Assembly (NCBI RefSeq): GCF_900005765.1
Contig: NC_041683.1
Location: 434,001-498,000 of the forward strand
From: Plasmodium relictum
Lineage: Eukaryota; Apicomplexa; Aconoidasida; Haemosporida; Plasmodiidae
DNA: 64,000 nt
Reading direction: 5' to 3'
This document shows, piece after piece, positions 1-10,754 of the stretch. Each line of letters opens with the position of its first letter. The stretch's first letter is position 1. The notes beneath the pieces are model-generated. The model saw only the letters and a program-made list of their open reading frames with translations, was not told where the DNA came from and made no database searches. The position numbers were made by a program, and so were the translations under genes.

Positions 1-3000
1 GGTCTACTCTATACTTATATAAGCTTACATTATATAATAAATATTATTAGGTTAGAAAGAATTGTAAATATTTCAAACATTTATAAAAATTCCAAATTTT
101 ATTTAAATTTAGTAAATATTTATAAGTTTAAATTATTAAGAAATATTAATCAATTAAAAAATTTAAATGAAAAAAAGATAAATAAAATAAACTTTATTTC
201 CTTGAAAGAATATTGTATATATAGTATTAGCGAAGTAGTAAATGTATTATTTTTTTTTAACGTAGTTAATTATGAGTTAAATAAAGAAGAATATATTAAT
301 TATAAGTTAAGTAAAAGAAATAATAAACAATTTCTACATAATAAAAATATTAATAATAATAATAATAATAATTTCCCATTTAGAGAAAAATATTTATCAG
401 AAGATGAAAAAAGTTTAATTAATAAAAATAGTTTTTTTAGAGGTCTATCTTTAAACAATAAAAAAACAAGCAATGATAGTTATAGCAGTATATGTAATAA
501 TAGTAACAATAGGAGTATTGGAAACAACAGTAGTAATAATAATAATAATAGTAATTATAGAAAGTGTGATGATCATATAAATTATAATAATGAAATATAT
601 AAGATGGAGAAAGACTTAAACTCATTGAAAAAGTGTAATCAAATTAATAGAAAAGAAAAAGAAAAAAATAAACATTATAATAAAATATTAATAAATAAAA
701 ATTATATTAACGTAATTTTAAGCAATTTATTTATTTGCATTAACAACAACGATTTGTTAATTCTGAAGTTTTTTATAGAGGATTTGAATTATATAAAAAA
801 AAAATTAAAAGCAAATAAAATATATGCTTGCAAATATAAATATGATAACGTAATAATATCCTCAAAATTTAAAAAGAATGTAAAAGAAGTAAAAAATGGA
901 AAGAAAAAAATTCCAAATAAAAAAATTATAACAAAGAATAAAATTAATGTTACTATAGATATATTAAAAGTTTTTTTTATTACAAAAGCATATTTACATG
1001 AAATTTTTTCTCTGAATAGTCTTAACAATAATTTTAAAATAAGTAATTCCCTTATAAATAATAAGATAAAAAAATTTATAAATTTTTTAATTTTTAAACA
1101 GATTAATATATTATTAATAGATATAATGGATATTGGTAATTTTATTCATAATAAATCAAAAAGAATTCAGTTTGTTGAATCATTTGATCTTTCTTCTTAT
1201 TATTCTTTAAGTAAAAAAAATAAATTTTTTATTTATATAAAAGATGATATAAATGTTAATTTAAATAAGAATATAATTAATTTTTTTTTTTTATTTAAGT
1301 ACAATTTCTTTCATAATTATTTTATATATAATGAATATAATGTTATCAATCAGTTAAATAATCAAAAAATTCAGACATTAAAAGATTTCAGAAATTTTAT
1401 ATCATATCAACAATCATTTTTAAGAGAATATATAATAATTAGAAATTTTACATTTTATAATTTAAAATATGAATATGAAGACAATATTGGTTATATTAAG
1501 AAAAACGAAGAAAACATAATAATTTGCGAAAACTTATTTCTATTAAATATATGTAGTGTTGAGGATCCTAATTTAAGAAGGAAAATTTTTTTAAAAAATA
1601 AAAATAACAATAAAAATTATAATAAAATAAATGAAAAAAATTATTTTTATGTAGATATTAACATTCACGAAAATAAAAAATGTATAAACATTTATCCTTA
1701 TTTTTTCATTAGCCTTATATATACTAAATATCATAAGAAAATGTTAACTAATAGAAATTCAGATTCAAAAAAAAATACACTTAATTTAAAATTAAAATTT
1801 ATTAAGAATAATTTTGTTAATACATTTATAATAAAGGAAGAAAACATGTTATTTAGTGTTCCTTTTAATTTTTTAAAAAATTGTAAGTTTTTTCAAATGA
1901 TTTTAAAAATAAATAATAAGATCTATACAAGTAATAAAATTAAATATAATCATATTTTGAAATTGAATAAATATGAATTAAAAGATATTTATGATCAAAA
2001 GAAAATATTTGTTTGTTCCTTTTTCTATTTAATTAAAAAAACAAAGAAATTAAAAAATAATAAAAATAATAAATCTAATAATTTACTTAGGTCGAAATAT
2101 AATATTATACAGGATATAATGAAGAAAGGACATGAAGATAATGAAAATGGTAGCAGTAATAAAATATATACGCTAAATTTGAAAAATAATAATGAAGAAT
2201 ATATTGAAAACATTGCTGATAAAAATAAAAACAATAAGAAAAATAATTTAAAATATTTAGAAAAAAAAAAATATTCTAAAGTATTTAGCATTTTTAATAT
2301 TACTAAAAAAAATGTAAATATTTTATCGATACAGAGTTCTATTAGAATTATTAATTTATCTCCTTTTAATATAAATGTTTTACTAAAAAAAGAAAAAGGG
2401 AATATAAAAACATACAGTATTAAAAATTTTGATTATATAAATATTTATGATTTTTGCTTTTTAAAAAATATCATTTTAAATTTTAGTCTATCTATATACA
2501 GACAATGGATAAAGTTTATAAAAGTGAACAATGAAAATTATTTTAAAGAAAAAAACGTAAAGAAGAATTATATCTATGATATAGAAAATGATGATAGCTA
2601 CACTAAAATTATATTTTATGAAATCATAAAATTTAAAAACTTTTATTTCATTATATATATTTATTTTTTCGATAATTCTTATAATATAGCATTTATAAGC
2701 AAGTATAATATATATAACTACACAACGAATATGTTACATTATTATGTAATTAATGAAGAGAAAAATAACTTAAATGATTTAAATTTTGAGTGTGAAATTA
2801 AAAAACATGCGTTGAAAGAAAAATATACTAATTACAAAGAAAGTTTATTTATGTTACATCCACTTTTAGATAATAAAATTACTTTGGAAAACGATTTTAT
2901 TAAGATAATTAAAAAAACAAATAATAAGGAAGAGAAGGAAAATATGAATTACATTAAAAATTATTGTTTTAATCATAGATTTAATCTAAACAGTATAAAA

Positions 3001-6000
3001 TCAACGAATACAGATTCAATTTCATATGATACTAATAGTTCTTATACAAAAGTTATATTATTAAACGACGAATATATAACTATAAATGTTAAAACTTTTA
3101 ATTTTCATTCATTTACTTTGTCTTTTATCTATTTTTATCCTTATATTGTTTTAGTTAACTTAACAAAATACGATTTTGATATAAAAATGAAAAATTACAG
3201 CGTATTAGAAAAACTCTATCAGAATAACAAAAAAAAAAAAGAAAAAAAAAATTCTAAATATCAAGCAAACTATTGTTATGATACATACGAAACTAATGAA
3301 AGTGAAGTGTTAAATTTTAGTGAATATACTCAATTTTCTTTATCTAATGAAGAACAAATATTTAATGATAACGAAAAGAATACAACAAAAGAAAATAAAA
3401 ATAAAGATAAAAAAAATAAGAAAAAGAATAAGAATAAATTAAATTATTTTTATGATGAAGAATTTAAATCAAACAATAATGGAGATAACTTACATATTTT
3501 GAGAAGTATGCATATGCAAGAATTAAAAATAAAAAATAAAAGCATGTGGGATTTTTTGAGTTTGAAGATTAAAAAAAAAGAGAAAGAGAAAGAAAAAAAT
3601 GCGATAATTAATTTTGAATCTGCTATGAAAATACTGAAAAAAAATCCTAGTTATAAAACAGATATCACGATTTATAAAAAAAAAAATATTAGATGCAAAT
3701 ACATGAAAATACATAAAAATATGAACAAATATTTTTATTTACATAAATATATTAAATTTACAAAAAAAAATAATAAAAACTTAATTGTTATTAAACAAAG
3801 GTTATTTTATATTACCTCTTTAAAAAAAGAAAAAACTCATTATATATTTATAAAGAAAATTCCATTTGCAACTGATTTTATGTATTCTCTAGAATATGAT
3901 AAAAATATTTTATCCATTGAAAATATTTCAAAAAATAACTTTCATGATGTCAAAAAAAATTTTTTATTAAATACATATACCAAGCAAAAAGATAATCTAG
4001 AAGGAGAAAAAAAATGTAACATTAAAAAAGAAATAAGAATTAATGAAAAAGATAACGATACTTATTATAATAAGAAAAATGAAAATGATGATATATTAAA
4101 AAAAAAATGTAATAAAAAAAATTCAAATAAGACAAAAAAAAAAGAAAAAATATATCAAAAGAAGGAACAATTACGTGTAGAAAAATTTGAATATTTATTG
4201 GATACACATAATACATTAAAAAAAATGAGTAGAAATTTACAACTTTTTGTTAACAATAATATTTATAATGACATTTTAAATAAATATAAGGAATTAATTA
4301 ATAAAGAAACTATTAAAAAAGGAAAAATTTTTATTTTTAATAATTTAGGAATCCCTTTTTTTGTGAGTTCAGAGAAAAGTAATTATCTTTTTTTTATTAA
4401 CACTAAATATGTATATTTTAAAGAAAAAAAGCATTTTTATTTTTATTTTCCGAAGTTTATTTTATTAAATAAAAAATTGAAATTATTATTTAAGGTAAAT
4501 GATAGCATACAAAAATATTATTCAATCAGAAATTACATTCATTTAATTAAAAGTAAAGAAATTATTCAAAATTTCCATATTTTGAAAGTAAGTTTAATTT
4601 ATAATATTGTATCTTCATTTTATTTTTATTCTTTTGTATTAAAAAAGAAAAGAATTAAAGACAACATAAATTTAAAAAAAAAGGTAGATTTAAATCATAG
4701 TGAGAAAAATATTTCATCATATAACACGAAAGGAGAAGAAATGACTACATTTAATGAGTATGAAATAATATATTATGAACTTTATTTGATTAAATTTCAT
4801 TGTGATATTATTTTAAATAAAAATAATGAAATTAATATAATTATTAATGGATTAAAAGAATATAACTTTTTAAAAAATATCTTATCACTTGACTATTTTT
4901 TCCATTTTTTAAAAAATAAAGTGATGATAAAAGATTTAAAGGATTCATCAGAAAATTATTTATTACACAATAAAAAAAAAATTCCTAAAATTATTTATAC
5001 AAATAATCTATATGGGCTATGTAAAAATGATTTAATGAATATTAAAATATATATTAAAAGTTTAAATTTATTATTTAATTTTGAAGGTATTTCTAACAAT
5101 TCAAGTGCCATAGAAAATATTCAACAAAAAATTAATTTAAGCAAAATATATTTAAATCTTTACACTTTTCAATATTTTAATAATAAAACATTAATAAATA
5201 AAAAAAAGTGCGTACAATTTTATGAAGAAATTTCTCCTAAGAAAAAGCCGTATATGAAGCATATGGTTTTCTCATTAAAAAAAAATAAAAAGAGAAAAGA
5301 AACATTTTATTTACATAATATAAAATCTTTTAAAAAAAACAGAAAAAATATGATAAAGGATAATATAGATAATATTGATACGAAAAATCCTGAATTAAAT
5401 TTTATTCCTTATAGAAAGTTAAGTGCATTGAATGAAGACCCATATAATGAATTATTAGATAAAAGCGATAATGATAATATAATAAATGAATGCAATAATA
5501 CTTTTTTATCAAAGAATACTATTAATAATTTATACAATCTCTTTAAAAATAATATTTATTGTCATTATTATTCTCACATATTTAGTGGATACATGAAAAA
5601 CATTAAGTTATATGAGCATCTATTTAATTTATTAAGGAGTAGAATATTGAGTATTTGTATAAACTATTCTGATTTTTATAAAAAAATTTCTATTCTGATA
5701 GAAAATATGAGTATAACAAAAATTAATCTATATGATAAGAAAGAATTTGAGTATAAATATACTATTTTAACTAAATATAATAACAATAATGATTTCATAA
5801 ATATTAATATTGATTTATATAAACAAAGAATAATGAAATATAAGCATATTTATAATACATTAAATATTCTTCATACGTGTACTCATATAAATAAAATTAC
5901 AAAAAAAAAAAAAAAGATAATAAATAATCATAAATATATTACAAGTGAAAAAAAAAAAAGAGAAAACAACATATTATTAGCAAGTAATAATATATATATT

Positions 6001-7371
6001 AATTCAAACAATATTTCAAGAAATTATGAAAATGCTATATTATATAATGCCTATTATTTTTATAAAAAAAAAAAAAATAAAATAAATAATAATAATGATA
6101 TAAATAATTTTAAAAATTACAAGATTAATAATCTTGTAAATTTCATAGAAAATATTAAAAACAAAAAATTCCAAAAACAAAAAAAAGAAATCATAAAAAA
6201 CTTATCTATAGAAATAGCCAGTTTAATGTTAACATTAGATTATAATTATTTTATTAATATAATACCCTTTTTTTATGATTACTTTTGTAAAAAATTAAAT
6301 TATTATAATATGATTGATAATTTAAAATGCCAAGAAAAAAGAAATCTAAACATATATTATGACTTGCTTAAAATTGTAGAAAAAAATAAATATGAAGAAA
6401 TAAAAAATTTAAAGGTGCTTGAGAGCTACTGTTTAACAAAAAATTTAACAGTAAATACTCAAATAAGGGAAAACAAATTCTTATTATACATTTATGATAT
6501 TGATATAAAGAAAACAAAAATATATATAAATGTCAATTACTTGTTAAAATTATTTTTAACAAAAAATTTTTTAATGAATATATCAGCTATCAAAATTAAT
6601 AATAAAAAAAAAAAAAATATAAAACATATATTAAAAAAGATCAAAAAGATTTATTTTTATAATTATATTAGTATTTTTTTCTATCTCCTTAAAAATTTAA
6701 ATATATCAGAACACACTTCATATACAATGCATAATTTTCTAAGTTTACTGGAAAAGTTTCTTAAAAACAACTTACAACTTTCACCCTTACAGAATTTATA
6801 TAGTTTTGTAGTAACATTAAAATATAAATGTGAACACAAGCTTGATAACAAAAATAAAGCAAAAATAAACAAAGATAATTATTCTATAAATAAAAACATC
6901 AGTACTTTTTTTAACACAGAAAACAATGCTCTTTTATTTTCTTCTAAGTTTTATTCTGATGAAAAAAATAAAAATAAATATTTAAAAAATTTTTTTTCAT
7001 TAAATTATCCAAGCTTCCTTTCAAAACAATTGTTTATTAATTCTGGTATAAAAGAAAATGAACAAGAAAAATATGAATTTAATGTTATGAAGCAGATATT
7101 AGATACAAATAATAAATCAGACAATACAAACATTTATAATGAAAATATTTTTAGTAAAAGCATTTCTCAAATAAATAAAAATCAAAAGGAAATAGAACAT
7201 AACAAATTATCAAATAATCAAGAAAATATAAAAATTAGTAAAAAGAGAGTAAGTTTATTAAAGAAGTATAAAAAAAAGAAAAAATCAAAAAAAAATCAAA
7301 ATCAAAAAAGTAATGCTCCCCAAATAACACGCATATCTTTTACACATAATCTGAACATAAAGGGACAGTGA
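1..7371 (+). CDS. VPS13-like giant lipid-transfer protein, C-terminal part (5' end outside window)
   Basis: Frame 1 is open from the first base of the window to the stop at 7369-7371, with no intron, so about 2,456 residues are visible and the true start lies to the left. The ATG-less stretch before 202 has no in-frame stop, so a start near 202 is not supported. The protein is mostly beta-prone and Lys/Asn/Ile-rich with low-complexity inserts. Segments around 2330-2390 (SSIRIINLSPFNINVLL), 3140-3190 (YIVLVNLTKYDFDIKM) and 4320-4370 (IFIFNNLGIPFFVSS) look like the repeated hydrophobic 'I-N-L-x-P/Y' strands of the VAB/SHR-BD region of VPS13 proteins, which move phospholipids between membranes at contact sites. 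The N-terminal chorein domain would lie outside the window and cannot be seen. The assignment rests on recognised pattern, not alignment. Another large beta-solenoid protein is the alternative. The tail is very basic (Lys-rich, 7250-7300). Confidence 0.55.
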   Translation, partial: GLLYTYISLHYIINIIRLERIVNISNIYKNSKFYLNLVNIYKFKLLRNINQLKNLNEKKINKINFISLKEYCIYSISEVVNVLFFFNVVNYELNKEEYINYKLSKRNNKQFLHNKNINNNNNNNFPFREKYLSEDEKSLINKNSFFRGLSLNNKKTSNDSYSSICNNSNNRSIGNNSSNNNNNSNYRKCDDHINYNNEIYKMEKDLNSLKKCNQINRKEKEKNKHYNKILINKNYINVILSNLFICINNNDLLILKFFIEDLNYIKKKLKANKIYACKYKYDNVIISSKFKKNVKEVKNGKKKIPNKKIITKNKINVTIDILKVFFITKAYLHEIFSLNSLNNNFKISNSLINNKIKKFINFLIFKQINILLIDIMDIGNFIHNKSKRIQFVESFDLSSYYSLSKKNKFFIYIKDDINVNLNKNIINFFFLFKYNFFHNYFIYNEYNVINQLNNQKIQTLKDFRNFISYQQSFLREYIIIRNFTFYNLKYEYEDNIGYIKKNEENIIICENLFLLNICSVEDPNLRRKIFLKNKNNNKNYNKINEKNYFYVDINIHENKKCINIYPYFFISLIYTKYHKKMLTNRNSDSKKNTLNLKLKFIKNNFVNTFIIKEENMLFSVPFNFLKNCKFFQMILKINNKIYTSNKIKYNHILKLNKYELKDIYDQKKIFVCSFFYLIKKTKKLKNNKNNKSNNLLRSKYNIIQDIMKKGHEDNENGSSNKIYTLNLKNNNEEYIENIADKNKNNKKNNLKYLEKKKYSKVFSIFNITKKNVNILSIQSSIRIINLSPFNINVLLKKEKGNIKTYSIKNFDYINIYDFCFLKNIILNFSLSIYRQWIKFIKVNNENYFKEKNVKKNYIYDIENDDSYTKIIFYEIIKFKNFYFIIYIYFFDNSYNIAFISKYNIYNYTTNMLHYYVINEEKNNLNDLNFECEIKKHALKEKYTNYKESLFMLHPLLDNKITLENDFIKIIKKTNNKEEKENMNYIKNYCFNHRFNLNSIKSTNTDSISYDTNSSYTKVILLNDEYITINVKTFNFHSFTLSFIYFYPYIVLVNLTKYDFDIKMKNYSVLEKLYQNNKKKKEKKNSKYQANYCYDTYETNESEVLNFSEYTQFSLSNEEQIFNDNEKNTTKENKNKDKKNKKKNKNKLNYFYDEEFKSNNNGDNLHILRSMHMQELKIKNKSMWDFLSLKIKKKEKEKEKNAIINFESAMKILKKNPSYKTDITIYKKKNIRCKYMKIHKNMNKYFYLHKYIKFTKKNNKNLIVIKQRLFYITSLKKEKTHYIFIKKIPFATDFMYSLEYDKNILSIENISKNNFHDVKKNFLLNTYTKQKDNLEGEKKCNIKKEIRINEKDNDTYYNKKNENDDILKKKCNKKNSNKTKKKEKIYQKKEQLRVEKFEYLLDTHNTLKKMSRNLQLFVNNNIYNDILNKYKELINKETIKKGKIFIFNNLGIPFFVSSEKSNYLFFINTKYVYFKEKKHFYFYFPKFILLNKKLKLLFKVNDSIQKYYSIRNYIHLIKSKEIIQNFHILKVSLIYNIVSSFYFYSFVLKKKRIKDNINLKKKVDLNHSEKNISSYNTKGEEMTTFNEYEIIYYELYLIKFHCDIILNKNNEINIIINGLKEYNFLKNILSLDYFFHFLKNKVMIKDLKDSSENYLLHNKKKIPKIIYTNNLYGLCKNDLMNIKIYIKSLNLLFNFEGISNNSSAIENIQQKINLSKIYLNLYTFQYFNNKTLINKKKCVQFYEEISPKKKPYMKHMVFSLKKNKKRKETFYLHNIKSFKKNRKNMIKDNIDNIDTKNPELNFIPYRKLSALNEDPYNELLDKSDNDNIINECNNTFLSKNTINNLYNLFKNNIYCHYYSHIFSGYMKNIKLYEHLFNLLRSRILSICINYSDFYKKISILIENMSITKINLYDKKEFEYKYTILTKYNNNNDFININIDLYKQRIMKYKHIYNTLNILHTCTHINKITKKKKKIINNHKYITSEKKKRENNILLASNNIYINSNNISRNYENAILYNAYYFYKKKKNKINNNNDINNFKNYKINNLVNFIENIKNKKFQKQKKEIIKNLSIEIASLMLTLDYNYFINIIPFFYDYFCKKLNYYNMIDNLKCQEKRNLNIYYDLLKIVEKNKYEEIKNLKVLESYCLTKNLTVNTQIRENKFLLYIYDIDIKKTKIYINVNYLLKLFLTKNFLMNISAIKINNKKKKNIKHILKKIKKIYFYNYISIFFYLLKNLNISEHTSYTMHNFLSLLEKFLKNNLQLSPLQNLYSFVVTLKYKCEHKLDNKNKAKINKDNYSINKNISTFFNTENNALLFSSKFYSDEKNKNKYLKNFFSLNYPSFLSKQLFINSGIKENEQEKYEFNVMKQILDTNNKSDNTNIYNENIFSKSISQINKNQKEIEHNKLSNNQENIKISKKRVSLLKKYKKKKKSKKNQNQKSNAPQITRISFTHNLNIKGQ

Positions 7372-8037
7372 AATTAAAAAAAAAAAAAAAAAAGTTAAAT
7401 ACACAAGAATAAGTAAAATCATTGTAAAACATATAAAAAATTACTTATTAATAAATATGTTAAATTTTTAATTTTATTTGCTTTATTATTATATTCTTTT
7501 TTTTTTCTTTTTTATTTTTACATTTTGGAAAAATTCATATATTTTTATTCTTAAATTTTAATTAATTTTTGTTTTTTTTTTCAATTAATTATTTGCTGAT
7601 TTCATTAAATGTTAGATCCTTCAAAAAAGGTTTTAATTTTGTCTTTTTTAAAAACACTTACCTTTATTTTTTATTTTTTTTTTTGTTTTTTTAATGCTTG
7701 TCTTTTTTTTCTTATAATTTTAATTAATTTCTTATTAATATTTTAACTTTTAATATAAGAACATAATGAAATAAATAAAAAAATAATAATATAAAATAAG
7801 ATGAATATGAATTATATATATATAGAAAGAAATATTTTAATATATTATTTTAATGTAGGATATATCATTTTTATTATAAGATATTCATTTATATATATGT
7901 ATATATAAGGTATTTATAAAAAAAAATAGCAAAATCTAGATTTTTATTTTTATATACAGTAATTGGAAAAAGGAGAAAACTCTTCTTATTATATCAAGCA
8001 AACAAATAAAGAGTTCATAAAATATTCATTGGAATAA
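7372..8037. other. Convergent intergenic region, no gene seen
   Basis: This 666-bp stretch lies between two convergent stop codons and should hold both 3' UTRs. It is A/T homopolymer-rich with long T tracts (7498-7520, 7670-7715). An isolated donor-like GGTAAGTG occurs on the minus strand near 7660, but no open reading frame accompanies it. Confidence 0.6.
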
Positions 8038-8886
8038 TTAATTAATAATAGAAACAATTCCAGCATATGAAACAGATGAATCATTTATATTTTTAGAGTG
8101 ATTGGACTATAATAAAAAAAAAAAAAAGAAGAGAATACAAGTGATATAATGAAAATAAAAATAAAAAAAAATTATTTTATCTTTAAAAAAAAAAGAAGAA
8201 AAAAAAACCTGAGTATAATGCAGCAATTTTGTTAAAACATTCCCTGAATAATTTTGAAGTAACTAAAAAATAAATAAATAAATATATATATATACATATA
8301 TATATATTATAAAAAATTATTAAGAAATAAAAAAGAATATATATTATTAATTTTACATTCAACATAATTTTTATAGGATTTGAACCACATATTGTATTAC
8401 GTGTTTTATTTAAGTAATCAATAAAATCTAAAAAAAAAAAAAGAATTTTATAATTCATCATTTTATTCTTTTGTTAATTGAATGAAAAATTATTATATAA
8501 ATATATACAACGTATATATATATTTATAATAACCTGTTATATTATGTCTACTAATAATATTGGCAGCATCTTTATCCATTTTCTATTATATATATAAATT
8601 TATAAATTATTATTATATATATATTTTAATTATAAAATTAAAATTATTAATAGATTTACTTCTATTTGTTTAAATATATATTTATCATTATATTTTGGTA
8701 ATATATTTGTAAAATTAAATCTAAAAAAAAAAATACACAGAAATAAAAATTGATACTTTTTTTTTTAAATTATATATTTATGAAAAAAAAGAAATTTATA
8801 AAAAATACCTTGATCCGTAATGGCAAAAATCAGATGAAAATAAAAATAAATTTTTATTATCTTCGAAATATTTCTTTAAAGGTTCA

Positions 8887-8921
<35 letters not shown>

Positions 8922-9938
8922 TTAAAATGTATAAAAGTGAAATTTTTTTTAATATTTCTTTTCTTAAAATCATACAAAATAATTTTATTTTTTCAACATC
9001 ATTTCCTATGCACCCCACATATATAGGTATTATTTTTATAATTTTACTGAAAAATATTTACAAAATAAAAATTAGAAAATACTTAAAATTCTTTTTTTTT
9101 TTTTGTTAATATATAATTAATTATCAATAAAAATAAAAATAGAAATAATACTCATTAATTATATATTTTATTAAAGGAAGTTGCATTTCTATTGAATGCT
9201 CTTCTTCGTCATCTATTTCATCAATAAAATCATATAAATTGTAAGAATCATTCTTCAAAATATCTGATATAACTATATAAGTAATATAAGAAAGAATTCA
9301 TTAAAAACAAAAAAAAAATATATTTTTATTTTGTATTAATTTAAATTACTATCTTTATTTATTTCTAAAAATCCAAAAGGTGTTTCATATTCGTCTATTT
9401 TAGGGAATAAACATTTATTATTGTAAATGTGATGATTAGGACCAAATATAAAAATGTTCTTTCTGAAGTTATATAAAAAAAAAAAAAAAAAAAAAAGAAT
9501 ATTTTATATTATTTTGCTAACTTTTTTATTTCACTATTAAATATTTTACTGACACATTTTCTAGGTTTATACACGAATAAACATGAGCATTTGTTTCAAG
9601 TGAATAATCATATCCAGCATGACTAGAAAAAAAAAATAATAAAATAAAAAATAATATTTATTATACCCAAGTTTATATATACATGAAATATAAATTGAAA
9701 TTTTAATATTACGGGCAAATGGCTGCTTTTAGATTTAATTTTTTGGGATTTAGTTTTTTAAAAAATAAATCAATAGAATTTCTCAGTACATTACCTACTC
9801 AAAGAAATGATATACAATGAAAAAAAAAATATTTTTTTTATTATTCATTTTTTTTTTATTTTTATTTTATAAATATATATCATTACTATTGTTAGAATAC
9901 CAAGAACCACTGTGATATGCTTTTCTATAATTTTTCAT
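8038..9938 (-). CDS. MEMO1: MEMO1 homologue, 12 exons
   Basis: I assembled the exons (high to low) as 9938-9887, 9794-9713, 9622-9554, 9462-9350, 9272-9152, 9046-8976, 8887-8809, 8720-8660, 8582-8534, 8427-8357, 8262-8209 and 8106-8038. Every junction is GT-AG, all phases match, and the total is 891 nt, or 296 residues. Human MEMO1 is 297 residues by my recollection. The protein starts MKNYRKAYHSGSWY and contains PHAGYDYS (His46), GPNHH (His78), EEEHSIEMQLP, SSDFCHYG (Asp189, His192), RNTICGSNPI (Cys246) and ends near DSSVSYAG. These match the conserved blocks of the Memo family, including the two His and one Cys of the metal-binding pocket. Memo has a dioxygenase-like fold and is linked to redox, copper or iron handling. 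Its role in the parasite is unknown. The gene lies head-to-tail behind the repeat protein at 10755-14381. None of its coding exons exceeds 121 bp, so single-frame scans miss it. Confidence 0.93.
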
Positions 9939-10273
9939 TTTTTAAATTTTGAAAAGGTACCTTTTTTAAGAATAGTTTAGACTAATGAAACATAATACAT
10001 ATAATTTTTTTTTAAAATATATTCTTGTCAAGAAAAAAATAAAAATAAAAATAAAAAATAGAATAAAATTAGTAATAAAAATAAAAGCATTAAGAAAATT
10101 TTTTTAAATTTAATGAATTATTATTTTTATTATTCCTTTTTATTTTTTTCTTTTCCTTTTTATTTTTACGTACTTCAGAATCTTATCATATGAGAATAAT
10201 TTTTTATATTTTAAACTTTGTTTTAATATTTAGAAATAAAAAAAATCATATTATTAAAAAAAATATTATTCAT

Positions 10274-10304
<31 letters not shown>

Positions 10305-10754
10305 ATTTTTACGTAGAAAACAATGGAAATTTTTACACGATAGAAAATATATACTTAAAATAATCATGAATATGAAGAATATTATTATTGTATTTTATAA
10401 AATAATAATTATGTTTAAAAAAAAAAAATATATTATTTCATGAGATTTTTTTCTCAGGAAAATAAAGTTATGCATGTACAAAACTTCATTTTACAAATTT
10501 CATGTGAAAATGTTTTAATTATAAAGTAACGTAAGAAGTAAACTCCTTAATAATACTGTTATACATGATAAATAAAAACAGTTTTATGTTATTTTTGAAA
10601 AATAATAATATATATATAATATAAACTATTCAAAAATATTATATAGGTAAAAATAAATACCTTAAGTTATTATGCTTACATACATAATATTTTTTAATTT
10701 TTAACATTGTTTTTTACATTTTGTTGTTGTTCATATTGATATCATCATATTTAA
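9939..10754. other. Intergenic region upstream of MEMO1
   Basis: This 816-bp spacer lies between the start of MEMO1 and the stop of the next minus-strand gene, so it should contain the MEMO1 promoter and 5' UTR and the other gene's 3' UTR. A (TA)n run lies at 10276-10298. The segment 10440-10570 is a little less A/T-rich than its surroundings and contains TGCATG at 10472-10477, but I see no coding frame or RNA fold that I can support. Confidence 0.5.

Noticed and set aside
202-204. TTG at 202 as the start of the first gene
   Set aside because: The same frame is open to position 1 with no stop, and the sequence before 202 has the same Lys/Asn/Ile coding character. The gene is cut by the window edge.
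8183-8461. 92-residue minus-strand frame as its own gene
   Set aside because: It runs through two MEMO1 exons and the intron between them; the splice model explains the conserved part and the rest is A/T-rich intron.
8750-9109. 119-residue plus-strand frame
   Set aside because: It is antisense to three MEMO1 exons, contains a (TA)n run and has no recognisable domain.
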